Assembly (NCBI RefSeq): GCF_013141915.1
Contig: NZ_SROX01000015.1
Coordinates: 94,480-158,479, forward strand
Source of the DNA: Cupriavidus necator
GTDB lineage: Bacteria; Pseudomonadota; Gammaproteobacteria; Burkholderiales; Burkholderiaceae
DNA length: 64,000 bases
Direction: 5' to 3'
The translations under genes and the position numbers were made by a program. Each line of letters starts with the position of its first letter. The first letter of the stretch is position 1. Shown piece by piece: positions 33,504 through 41,176 of the stretch. The notes under the pieces were generated by a model that saw only the letters and a program-made list of their open reading frames with translations, was not told the origin of the DNA and did no database searches.

Positions 33504-33578
33504 TCAGTGGACAAAGAGCCAGATCAGGATCAGGACAAAGGCCGGAACACCAAGTAGCCAGGCGAGGATATAGGGCAT
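33504..33578 (-). CDS. 24-residue hydrophobic membrane peptide
   Basis: A minus-strand frame of 25 codons encoding MPYILAWLLGVPAFVLILIW plus LFVH. It has an ATG with a GGAG site seven bases upstream (TGGAGTCGCACC-ATG), is nearly all hydrophobic with one Pro kink, and is followed by a hairpin. Small peptides beginning MPYILAWLLGVP are, as far as I recall, conserved in Burkholderiales, but the family has no known function to me. It would span the membrane once. The neighbouring genes (itaconate-type operon start on the same strand, MgtC-like gene divergent) do not reveal its role. Confidence 0.65.
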   Translation of the reverse strand: MPYILAWLLGVPAFVLILIWLFVH

Positions 33579-33780
33579 GGTGCGACTCCATTGGAGGTCA
33601 GTGATTGGTGATTTCAATATAGGAATGCCGCCTCGGCGGGACTGTCGGTAAGCTTCCGCTTGCCGTGTAGGACGTCGCCGCACACGCCTGCCAGCGCGGC
33701 GATGTGGCGCCGAAGTCTTGCTGCGGGCCGGGTGTGACGTGCTACGCTCAGGCCCTGCATCCAGCCCCCGGGAGTTGGCG

Positions 33781-34248
33781 ATGGAGTCAGTCTGGACCGA
33801 TATCTACCGCGCCTTTCGCGCCGAGTTTGCCGATGTGCCGGACGCCGGCGAGGCCACCCGCATCCTGGTGCGGCTGTCCATGGCGGTGCTGCTCGGCGGC
33901 CTGATCGGCTATGAGCGCGAGTCTTCGGGCAAGGCGGCGGGGCTGCGCACCCATATGCTGGTGGCGCTGGGCTCGGCGCTGTTCGTGCTGGTGCCGCTGC
34001 AGGCCGGCGTGCCGCTGGCCGACATGAGCCGCGTGCTGCAGGGGCTGATCGCCGGCATCGGCTTCCTGGGGGCCGGCGCCATCCTCAAGCAGAACGACGA
34101 AGCCCATATCAAGGGCCTGACCACCGCGGCCAGCATCTGGATGGTGGCGGCCATCGGCGTGGCGGCCGGGCTGGGGCGCGATGCCACCGCGGTGATCGCC
34201 ACGGTGTTCACGCTGGTGATCCTGCAGATCCTGCAGCGCTGGAAGTAG
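33781..34248 (+). CDS. MgtC/SapB family membrane protein
   Basis: A 155-residue protein with four to five membrane segments. The MgtC signature is present: LIGYERESSGKAAGLRTHMLVALGSALFV, then GIGFLGAGAILKQ and IKGLTTAASIWMVAAIGVAAGLG. It is short (the C-terminal ACT-like domain of the 230-residue MgtC is missing), matching the SapB-type short version common outside Salmonella. Start at ATG 33781 (MESVWTDIYRAF), preceded by a GGGAGTTGGCG stretch. The biological role of such short MgtC proteins is not established; links to magnesium limitation and ATP synthase inhibition come from Salmonella MgtC. Confidence 0.88.
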   Translation: MESVWTDIYRAFRAEFADVPDAGEATRILVRLSMAVLLGGLIGYERESSGKAAGLRTHMLVALGSALFVLVPLQAGVPLADMSRVLQGLIAGIGFLGAGAILKQNDEAHIKGLTTAASIWMVAAIGVAAGLGRDATAVIATVFTLVILQILQRWK

Positions 34249-34445
34249 CGTTGCCGCACCACGGCGCGGTGCGCCGGTCTGTGCCCTTGCGATCAGATCC
34301 TGGCTGTTTGCGCCGCGAAGAGCGTCCCAATGCGTGCCGAATGCGCGCCGGCGCACACAGCCGGACCGCCGCCCGCCCTATGCTGTGGCACAGGCTGCGC
34401 CGCGATCCAAAGGCGCTGCCGCCGCAGCGGTGGGGGAGGTTTGGC

Positions 34446-34952
34446 ATGCATGCATTGATTCGTGACGACACGGCGCTGGCCGCATTCGTGGGCCCGCGCT
34501 TTCCGTATTACAGCAAGCGCTGGTCGCTCGCCGAGACTCACGGGGGCGTCTCGTGGAACTGGGCCGCGTGCCTGCTGGGCCCGTTCTGGATGGCTTACCG
34601 GCGCATGTACTGGCAGGTGGGCGTCTATGCGCTGATCGTCGGCGCCGAGCCGTTGCTGCACGCCTGGTTCGGGCTGCAACTGCCCATCGCGGGCCGGCCG
34701 CTGCTGTACGCCATGGCGCTGCTGTTGGGGCTGTACGGCAACGAGCTTTACCGCTGGCATGCCGAGGCCACCATCCGGCATCTGCGCACGTACCATTACT
34801 CGCCCGAACTGGAAAACGACTCGCTGGTGCGCCGCGGCCGCACCAGCTGGCCCGGCGTCTTCGCCATGGGGTTGTTGCTGCTGGTGATGGTGGTATCGCT
34901 GCGTCCGCTGGCCGGCCTGATGGTGCAGGACGGCGGGCTGGGTGCAGGCTGA
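34446..34952 (+). CDS. DUF2628 domain protein
   Basis: A 168-residue protein. The N-terminal half has the DUF2628 pattern: FPYYSKRWSLAETHG, WNWAACLLGPFWMAYRRMYW, two membrane segments, then YGNELYRWHAEATIRHLRT; a third membrane segment near residue 140 (VFAMGLLLLVMVVSLRPL) ends the protein. ATG at 34446 has GGGGGAGG eight bases upstream; a longer frame to 34251 is not supported. Convergent with the LysR gene, whose stop is 13 bases away. Function unknown. Confidence 0.8.
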   Translation: MHALIRDDTALAAFVGPRFPYYSKRWSLAETHGGVSWNWAACLLGPFWMAYRRMYWQVGVYALIVGAEPLLHAWFGLQLPIAGRPLLYAMALLLGLYGNELYRWHAEATIRHLRTYHYSPELENDSLVRRGRTSWPGVFAMGLLLLVMVVSLRPLAGLMVQDGGLGAG

Positions 34953-34965
34953 AGCCGTCGCCGCG

Positions 34966-35868
34966 CTATACGGGTTCGCGCGCGGCGTCGACCAGGTAAT
35001 GGATCAGGGTTTCGGCAAACTGGGGCAGCTCGCGCCCCGGCCGGCGCACCAGGCGCAGTTCGCGCTTGGCCCATTCGTCTTCCAGCGGGATAAAGCGCAG
35101 CACCTTGCGGCTGGCATAGCGGCGCGCGCAGCTGTTCGGGACGATGGCGATGCCCGCGCCGGCCTCGACCATGCGGCACACCGCGTCGAAGCTGCCCACC
35201 TGGATGCGCAGGCTGATGCGCTTGCCCATGCCGGCGGCAATGCGGTCGAGGAAGGACTGGATTGCGCTGAACTGGTTCAGGCCGACAAAGCGGCAGGTAT
35301 CGAGCAGGTCGGCGAAATGCAGCCGCTTGAACGTCGGCAGCGGATGGTTGACCGGCGCAATCACGATCAACGCGTCGCTGCACAGGTGCATCGCATCCAG
35401 GTCTTGCGTGGCGACCTCGCCGGCAACGATGCCGAGATCCGCCGCGCCGGCGCTGATGGCCGACACGATTTCCTGCGAGAGGTGTTCTTCCAGCTCGATG
35501 TCCACGTCCGGGTTCTCGCTCAGGAAGCGCGATACGCCCGTGGCGAGGAACGAGTTGGTGGCAGTGGTGTTGGCCAGCAGCCGGACGCGGCCCTTCACGC
35601 CCTTGGCATACGGCCGCAGGTCCGCGTGCAGGCATTCGAGCTCGCGGAAGACCTCGCGCGCATGGCGCAGCAGCGCATCGCCCGCCGGCGTGAGCCGCAC
35701 GCCCTTGACCTGGCGGATCAGCAATTGTGTCTGGAACGCCTCTTCCAGCTGCTTGATCCGCGTGCTGGCGGCGGGCAGCGACAGAAAGCTGCGCTCGGCG
35801 GCACGGGTTAGGTTCTCCGTCTCGCCGACATTCAGAAAGAGGCGGAGGTCGGTCAGGTCGTAATGCAT
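34966..35868 (-). CDS. LysR-family transcriptional regulator
   Basis: A 300-residue LTTR: N-terminal winged HTH (DLRLFLNVGETENLTRAAERSF, SLPAASTRIKQLEEAFQTQLL) and a type 2 periplasmic-binding-like effector domain (from ~residue 90; GVKGRVRLLANTTATNSFLATGVS, then DLGIVAGEVATQDLDAMHL). It faces the SDR-CaiB pair at 36057 across a 188-base gap, which is its most likely target. It also lies between that pair and the itaconate-type operon; a LysR (RipR) controls the Pseudomonas itaconate genes, so a role there is possible but not shown. Confidence 0.9.
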   Translation of the reverse strand: MHYDLTDLRLFLNVGETENLTRAAERSFLSLPAASTRIKQLEEAFQTQLLIRQVKGVRLTPAGDALLRHAREVFRELECLHADLRPYAKGVKGRVRLLANTTATNSFLATGVSRFLSENPDVDIELEEHLSQEIVSAISAGAADLGIVAGEVATQDLDAMHLCSDALIVIAPVNHPLPTFKRLHFADLLDTCRFVGLNQFSAIQSFLDRIAAGMGKRISLRIQVGSFDAVCRMVEAGAGIAIVPNSCARRYASRKVLRFIPLEDEWAKRELRLVRRPGRELPQFAETLIHYLVDAAREPV

Positions 35869-36056
35869 GGGCTTCTGTCAGGCCAAAGGCCAGTTTTGTG
35901 ATTCGTGAATTCCAAAGGGTCCGGCGTCAATTTATCGTATCCGCTGTGGCATGGACATCCGGATTGACCGCACGGGCGGGCGCTGCCCGCCGCGCAAGGC
36001 GGTTTCGCCGGGTTTGCGGTCGGTGACCGCACAAAAAGTATTCAGAGGAGCAAGCA
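35869..36056. promoter_or_regulatory. Divergent LysR/SDR promoter region
   Basis: 188 bases between divergent starts. The LysR-proximal part is AT-rich (CAGTTTTGTGATTCGTGAATTCC) and contains the 12-mer GTGAATTCCAAA (35905-35916) that also occurs at 9904. It includes an AGAGGAG ribosome site for the SDR. Confidence 0.5.
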
Positions 36057-36971
36057 ATGAGCGGTTTGATGGCAGGCAAAGTCGCGCTGGTGACGGGCGC
36101 TGGCGGTGGGATCGGACGCGGCATCGCGCTGGCCATGGCGGCCGCCGGCGCCCGGGTGGTGGTCAATGACCTGGGCGTGTCGATGTCCGGCGAGGGCGGC
36201 GACGCCGGCCCCGCGCAACGCGTGGTCGAGGAAATCCGCGCCGCCGGCGGTGAAGCGGTGGCCAACACCGACAGCGTGTCGACCTGGGCCGGTGCCAACG
36301 CCATCGTGCAATGCGCGCTCGACAACTTCGGCCGCATCGACGCCGTGGTCAACAACGCCGGCAACCTGCGCGACCGCATGTTCTTCAAGATGAACGAGGA
36401 AGAATGGCGCGCCGTGATCGACGTGCACCTGAACGGCACCTTCTTCGTCAGCCGCGCCGCGGCCAACTACTTCAAGGACCAGGAGAGCGGCGCCTACGTG
36501 CACATGACCTCCACTTCGGGCCTGATCGGCAACCTGGGCCAGGCCAACTATTCGGCGGCCAAGCTGGGCATCGCCGCGCTGTCGAAATCGATCGCGCTCG
36601 ACATGCAGCGCTTCAACGTGCGCTCGAACTGCATCGCGCCGTTCGCCTGGAGCCGCATGACCAGCTCGATCCCGGCCGAAACGCCCGAGGAAAAGGCGCG
36701 CGTGGCCAAGCTGCAGAAAATGGAAGCCGGCAAGATCGGCCCCGTGGCGGTCTACCTGGCCAGCCCCGCGGCGAGCGAGGTCAACGGCCAGATCTTCGCG
36801 GTGCGCGCCAACGAGATCATCCTGATGAGCCAGCCGCGCCCGGTGCGCTCGGTGCACATGAGCGAGGGCTGGACGCCCGAGTCGGTGGGCGAGATCGCCA
36901 TGCCGGCGATGCGCAACAGCTTCTTCAAGCTGGAGCGCTCGCCCGACGTGATCAGCTGGGACCCGATCTGA
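36057..36971 (+). CDS. SDR family dehydrogenase, MFE-2/17-beta-HSD4-like 3-hydroxyacyl-CoA dehydrogenase type
   Basis: A 304-residue short-chain dehydrogenase. Rossmann signature VTGAGGGIGRGIA (residues ~12-24), VVNDLGVSMSG, NNAGNLRD, catalytic STSGLIGNLGQANYSAAKLG with Ser, Tyr and Lys. The early segment VVVNDLGVS followed by GDAGPAQRVVEEIRAAGGEA is typical of the dehydrogenase unit of eukaryotic-type multifunctional enzyme 2 and its bacterial single-domain relatives that act on D-3-hydroxyacyl-CoA. The C-terminus is extended (FFKLERSPDVISWDPI) compared with a 250-residue SDR. The stop overlaps the following CaiB start by one base (TGATG), so they are translationally coupled. Confidence 0.86.
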   Translation: MSGLMAGKVALVTGAGGGIGRGIALAMAAAGARVVVNDLGVSMSGEGGDAGPAQRVVEEIRAAGGEAVANTDSVSTWAGANAIVQCALDNFGRIDAVVNNAGNLRDRMFFKMNEEEWRAVIDVHLNGTFFVSRAAANYFKDQESGAYVHMTSTSGLIGNLGQANYSAAKLGIAALSKSIALDMQRFNVRSNCIAPFAWSRMTSSIPAETPEEKARVAKLQKMEAGKIGPVAVYLASPAASEVNGQIFAVRANEIILMSQPRPVRSVHMSEGWTPESVGEIAMPAMRNSFFKLERSPDVISWDPI

Positions 36972-38215
36972 TGGCGGGCGGGCAAGCCCCGGCGCGCGGC
37001 GCGCTTGCCGGCGTGCGCGTGCTGGACCTGTCGCGTATCCTGGCCGGCCCGTGGTGCGCGCAGAATCTGGCGGACCTGGGTGCCGAGGTGATCAAGGTGG
37101 AACGGCCCGGCGCCGGCGACGATACCCGTTCATGGGGGCCGCCGTGGCTGCCGGGCGCGGACGGGCAGCCGTCGCGCGACGCCACCTACTTTGCCGGCGC
37201 CAACCGCGGCAAGCAGTCGGTCACGCTGGATATCGCCAGCCCGCCAGGGCAGGAGATCGTGCGCGAGCTGGCCGCCAGGTCGCAGATCGTGCTGGAGAAC
37301 TACAAGGTCGGCGACCTGAAGCGCTACGGCCTGGACTACGACAGCCTGAAGGCGATCAACCCCTCGATCGTCTACTGCTCGATTACGGGCTACGGCCAGA
37401 CCGGCCCCAGCGCGCACAAGCCCGGCTACGACTTCATCTTCCAGGGCCTGGGCGGCCTGATGAGCGTCACCGGCGAGCGCGACGACCTGCCCGGCGGCGG
37501 GCCGCAGAAGGTGGGCGTGGCGGTGGTCGACATGCTGACCGGCATGTACGCCACCGTGGCGGTGCTGGCCGCGCTGCGCCATGCCGAACGCACCGGCGAG
37601 GGCCAGCACATCGACATGGCGCTGCTCGACGCGGTGGTGGCGGTCGGCGCCACCCCCATCATCGCGCAGCGCGTGACCGGACAGGCGATGCCGCGCTACG
37701 GCAACGCGCACGCCAACATGGTGCCCTACCATGTGTTCGCCACCGCCGACGGCTACATGATCGTCGCGGCCGGCAATGACGGGCAGTGGCAGGCGTACTG
37801 CCGCGGGGTCGAACGGCCCGACCTGGCCGCCGACGCGCGCTTTGCCACCGGCCCCGGCCGCATCATCCACCGCGACACGCTGGTGCCGCTGCTCGAGGCC
37901 CATATGCGCACGCGGCCGACGGCGCACTGGGTGCAGGCGCTGGAAGCGCAGGGCATCCCGTGCGGGCCGATCAACGACTATGGCCAGGTGCTGGAAGATC
38001 CGCAGGTGCGGCATCGCGAACTGCAGGTCGACCTGGTGCGCGAGGACGGCAGCTTGTGCCCGACCGTCAAGAGCCCGCTGCGGCTGTCGGCGACCCCGGT
38101 GCAATACGATGCGCCGCCGCCGCGGCTGGGCCAGCATACCGCGCAGGTGCTGGAGACGGTGCTGGGCCTGTCGGCCGAGCGCATCGCGCAGCTACGCGAG
38201 CAGGGCGTGGTGTGA
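36971..38215 (+). CDS. CaiB/BaiF family CoA-transferase
   Basis: A 414-residue class III CoA-transferase: LAGVRVLDLSRILAGPWCAQNLADLGAEVIKVERPGAGDDTR, NRGKQSVTLDI, catalytic Asp in HKPGYDFIFQGLGGLMSVTG, GVAVVDMLTGMYA. It is coupled to the SDR by the TGATG overlap at 36969-36973. The pair likely activates a carboxylate as CoA thioester and oxidises a hydroxyacyl-CoA, under the divergent LysR regulator. Closest subgroup is the acyl-CoA:carboxylate (formyl-CoA/succinyl-CoA) transferase type; acceptor unknown. Confidence 0.88.
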   Translation: MAGGQAPARGALAGVRVLDLSRILAGPWCAQNLADLGAEVIKVERPGAGDDTRSWGPPWLPGADGQPSRDATYFAGANRGKQSVTLDIASPPGQEIVRELAARSQIVLENYKVGDLKRYGLDYDSLKAINPSIVYCSITGYGQTGPSAHKPGYDFIFQGLGGLMSVTGERDDLPGGGPQKVGVAVVDMLTGMYATVAVLAALRHAERTGEGQHIDMALLDAVVAVGATPIIAQRVTGQAMPRYGNAHANMVPYHVFATADGYMIVAAGNDGQWQAYCRGVERPDLAADARFATGPGRIIHRDTLVPLLEAHMRTRPTAHWVQALEAQGIPCGPINDYGQVLEDPQVRHRELQVDLVREDGSLCPTVKSPLRLSATPVQYDAPPPRLGQHTAQVLETVLGLSAERIAQLREQGVV

Positions 38216-38241
38216 GCGCGTGCCCGCGCTGATGCCGATGT

Positions 38242-38262
38242 GGCGGCCGGTTCCCGGCCGCC
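38242..38262 (+). terminator. Hairpin after the SDR-CaiB pair
   Basis: GGCGGCCGG-TTC-CCGGCCGCC, a perfect 9-bp stem 26 bases after the CaiB stop. No T-run, so a weak or factor-assisted terminator. Confidence 0.45.
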
Positions 38263-38361
38263 GCTTCATCCTGGCGGCCGCCCGCGCCGCTGCACGGACG
38301 CCGTCACAGGCGTAGGCTGTCCGGATGGCGGCCGCATGCCGCTTTGCTCCCGGAGACAGCC

Positions 38362-38568
38362 ATGGATGAAGAAACCTTCAACCTCAGCATCCGCAAGTTC
38401 CTGAAGGTGGTTGGCGTCAATTCCCAGCGCGAGATCGAGCAGGCCATCGCCCGGGCCGTCGCCGACGGCACCCTGGCCGGCAACGAGCACTTGCCGGTGT
38501 CGGTGACGCTGGAGCTGGCGGCGGTGAAGCTGCAGGCGCGCTTCGACGGCGAGATCCGGCTCGAATAA
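38362..38568 (+). CDS. DUF6494 family small protein
   Basis: 68 residues: MDEETFNLSIRKFLKVVGVN, then REIEQAIARAVADGTLAGNE and a beta-strand pair ending EIRLE. This is the DUF6494 pattern of small acidic proteins widespread in alpha- and betaproteobacteria. A GGAGACAGCC site precedes the ATG. Convergent with the AraC gene (stop 21 bases away). No function is known to me. Confidence 0.82.
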   Translation: MDEETFNLSIRKFLKVVGVNSQREIEQAIARAVADGTLAGNEHLPVSVTLELAAVKLQARFDGEIRLE

Positions 38569-38589
38569 GCCGGAGGTGCGCCGCCCGGG

Positions 38590-39777
38590 CTAGGCCGCCG
38601 GCGCGTCCTCGGCCCGCATCCCGCGCATCCGGTATTCCCCCGGCGCCACGCCGGTCCATTTCTTGAAGGCGCGGTGGAAGGTGCTGGGCTCCGAAAAACC
38701 GAGCCGCAGCGCCACGTCCTGCAGCGTCATGCCGGGTCGCTCCATCATGCCGATGGCCACGTCGCGCCGCAGGCTGTCCTTGATGCTCTGGTAGCCGCGG
38801 CCCTCGTCGCGCAGGCGGCGGCGCAGGGTCTGCGGCGTGAGCCGCAGCAATTGCGCTATCTGCTCCAGCGAGGGCAGTTCGCCGTCCAGGTGCGAGCGCA
38901 GGTGCTGCCGGATGCGTTCCGCGAGGCAGCTGTTGTCGCGGTAGCGGATCAGCAGGTTGCGCGGGGTTTCACGCAGGAATTCGCGCAGGCTGGCGGCGTC
39001 CTGCATCACCGGCAGGCGCAGCGAGGCGGCATCGAAATGCAGCGCAGTGACAGCCTGGCCGTAGCTGACCGCGGCCTTGAACACGCGCTCGGTATCGGTG
39101 CGGCCCTGCGATGCGGCAGCGCTCAGGTCGACGCGCGCGAGCGGGATCTGCCCGGCAACCAGCCAGCTGACCAGCGCATAGGCATGGAACACAAAGGTCG
39201 ATTCGGCAAAGCTGCGGCAGGCCGAGGCGGGCGCGCGCGGATGCAGCACCACCGCGGCGGTGAGGCCGTCGGCGCCCACGTGCAGGCGCGGCGCGAAGGC
39301 GTCGATATGCTGCCGGTACAGGCGCAGCCCAGTGCGGATGGCGTCCTCGAGCGTGGCGCAATGGACCAGGCTGCGGCACACCTGGGCGAACACGCCCGGG
39401 GGCACGGGCCGGTCCAGCAGGCCCCACAGCTCATCGCGCAAGACCCGGCGCAGCGTGCGGATCAGCGACGCGTACTGGCCCTGCGTCACGCGCGCGCTGG
39501 GCGAGGCCAGCAGCGCCGGCGAGATATCGGCGCGGCGCAGCAAGGCATCGATGTCGTGGCCCAGCCGGCGGGCTCCCTGCAGGATGTGCGTCACGTGCTG
39601 GATGGCGATGGTGTGGCGTGCCGGGGCCGGCGCGGCCGATGCGCCCGACGCCGCCGGACTGGCGCCGACCGCACTGGCGACGTCGCCGCGCAGCGGTTCC
39701 CGGGGCAGGCCGTGGCCGGAAAAGTGCGGCTTGCCCGGCAGCGGCGGGCGCGGCGATGACAGAACGGCTGTGTGCAT
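38590..39777 (-). CDS. AraC-family transcriptional regulator (OruR/ArgR-like with Arabinose_bd N-terminal domain)
   Basis: A 395-residue regulator. The N-terminal effector domain (from ~residue 60: HVTHILQGARRLGHDIDALLRRADI, then LRDELWGLLDRPVPPGVFAQVCRS) is of the Arabinose_bd/QsdR-OruR type; the C-terminal double HTH reads LPSLEQIAQLLRLTPQTLRRRL and MTLQDVALRLGFSEPSTFHRAFKKWTGVAPGEYR. The first ~55 residues are Pro/Ala-rich and unconserved, so a downstream start is possible. It is divergent from the Bug-ligase-Bug-ECH-ACAD run, its likely target. Regulators of this subgroup often respond to lipid or amino-acid derived effectors. Confidence 0.87.
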   Translation of the reverse strand: MHTAVLSSPRPPLPGKPHFSGHGLPREPLRGDVASAVGASPAASGASAAPAPARHTIAIQHVTHILQGARRLGHDIDALLRRADISPALLASPSARVTQGQYASLIRTLRRVLRDELWGLLDRPVPPGVFAQVCRSLVHCATLEDAIRTGLRLYRQHIDAFAPRLHVGADGLTAAVVLHPRAPASACRSFAESTFVFHAYALVSWLVAGQIPLARVDLSAAASQGRTDTERVFKAAVSYGQAVTALHFDAASLRLPVMQDAASLREFLRETPRNLLIRYRDNSCLAERIRQHLRSHLDGELPSLEQIAQLLRLTPQTLRRRLRDEGRGYQSIKDSLRRDVAIGMMERPGMTLQDVALRLGFSEPSTFHRAFKKWTGVAPGEYRMRGMRAEDAPAA

Positions 39778-40090
39778 GGGTCTCCTCGTCACGAATGACG
39801 CGCCGGTGCGGCCTCTGCGGGGCGGTCCCGGCTGTTGCGGCTTGGCGCCACATATTGCCCCCACCTTAGCAAGCCCGCGCGGCGCCGCACAATCGGGATT
39901 TGCCAAAGCCTGCCTTCCGCCTGAGCGATTCGGCCAATCATTTTGGCGCGTCTGGTCATTGTCCAAGCCCCGCAGCATCGCGCACTCTCCGGCAAGTACC
40001 GCTACAAGGCCGGTCCACCGGCCAGCGCGGGACCCGCGGGTCAGCAAGAATGCCCGGTCCCGCCCCAGGAAAAAACCAAGGAGACAACAC
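39778..40090. promoter_or_regulatory. AraC/Bug divergent regulatory region
   Basis: 313 bases without a gene. Contains the inverted motif GCCAA-TCATT-TTGGC (39933-39947) and the partial repeats TTTGCCAAAGCC (39898) and CATTGTCCAAGCC (39957), which could be AraC-family half-sites. Ribosome site AAGGAGAC precedes ATG 40091. Confidence 0.4.
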
Positions 40091-41134
40091 ATGCAGGCAG
40101 ATCGTCGTCGTGCGCAGCATAGTGCGCGCCGTGGTGCGCGTCGTAGTGCCCTCGGCCGCCTGGGCGCGGGGTTGCTGGTGTGCAGCGGGCTGGCCGCCGG
40201 CCTGCTCGGGGCCGGCCTGGCCCATGCGCAGGCAGACTTTCCGGCGCGCACGGTGCGCATGGTGGTGCCGTTCCCGGCCGGCGGCGCCACCGACGTGCTG
40301 GCGCGCGCGCTGGCCGAGGGCCTGGGCAAGCAGTGGAAGCGGCCGGTGGTGGTGGAAAACCGCCCGGGCGCCAGCGGCATGCTGGGCGCCGAAGTGGTTG
40401 CCCGGGCCGAGGCCGATGGCTATACCGCGCTGCTGACAATCACGCCGCTGGTGCAGGCGCCGAGCCTGTATGCGCGCGCGCCATACGACCCGGTGAAGGA
40501 CTTTGCCGCGGTGTCCGAGCTCGGCACCACCAACCTGGTGTTTGCCGTCAACACCAATGCCGTGCCGGCGACCAACCTGAAGGACTTCATCGCGCTGGTG
40601 CGCGCCAAGCCCAAGCAATTCTCCTATGGCTCGTTCGGCGCAGGCTCCAGCGGCCACCTGTATGGCGAAGTCTTCAACGAGGCCGCCAGGATCGACATGC
40701 TCCATGTCTCATACAAGGGCGAGGCGCCGGAACTCAATGATCTGCTCGGCGGCCAGGTGCCGGCGGCGGTGATCTCGGTGATGGGCGCCAAGCCGCATGT
40801 CGCCACCGGCCGCCTGCGCGCGCTGGCGGTGACCGGACCCGCGCGCGCGCCGCAACTGCCGGATGTGCCGACTTTCCGCGAGGCTGGCATCGAAGGCATG
40901 GACGCCATGGGCTGGTTCGGCCTGCTGCTGCCGGCCGCCACGCCGCGCCCGATCGTTGAAAAATTCTCCGCCGACGTCAACCGCGTGCTGGCCCAGCCCG
41001 ACGTGCGCAAGCGCATGAACGAGCTTGGCGTGATCCTGACCGGCAGCACGCCCGACGCCTTCGCCCAGACCATCCAGGCCGACTACGTGCGCTGGGGCAA
41101 GGTGATCCGCACGCGCAACATCCGCCTGGACTGA
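40091..41134 (+). CDS. Bug-family tripartite tricarboxylate receptor
   Basis: A 347-residue periplasmic receptor. It has an unusually long, Arg-rich n-region (MQADRRRAQHSARRGARRSA) before the hydrophobic core and AHAQ cleavage site. Mature part: FPARTVRMVVPFPAGGATDVLARALAEGL, VVVENRPGASGMLGAEVVA, the ligand loop GSFGAGSSGHLYGEVF, and LHVSYKGEAPELNDLLGG. First gene of the run controlled by the AraC gene; a CoA ligase follows 42 bases later. Confidence 0.91.
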   Translation: MQADRRRAQHSARRGARRSALGRLGAGLLVCSGLAAGLLGAGLAHAQADFPARTVRMVVPFPAGGATDVLARALAEGLGKQWKRPVVVENRPGASGMLGAEVVARAEADGYTALLTITPLVQAPSLYARAPYDPVKDFAAVSELGTTNLVFAVNTNAVPATNLKDFIALVRAKPKQFSYGSFGAGSSGHLYGEVFNEAARIDMLHVSYKGEAPELNDLLGGQVPAAVISVMGAKPHVATGRLRALAVTGPARAPQLPDVPTFREAGIEGMDAMGWFGLLLPAATPRPIVEKFSADVNRVLAQPDVRKRMNELGVILTGSTPDAFAQTIQADYVRWGKVIRTRNIRLD

Positions 41135-41176
41135 GCCCTTTCCGTTTGACCTGTATCTGACCCGTCGATTGCTGCA

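Noticed and set aside
34251..34445. Longer start for the DUF2628 protein
   Set aside because: The extra 65 residues are Arg/Pro-rich with no family match, and the GGGGGAGG site is placed for ATG 34446.
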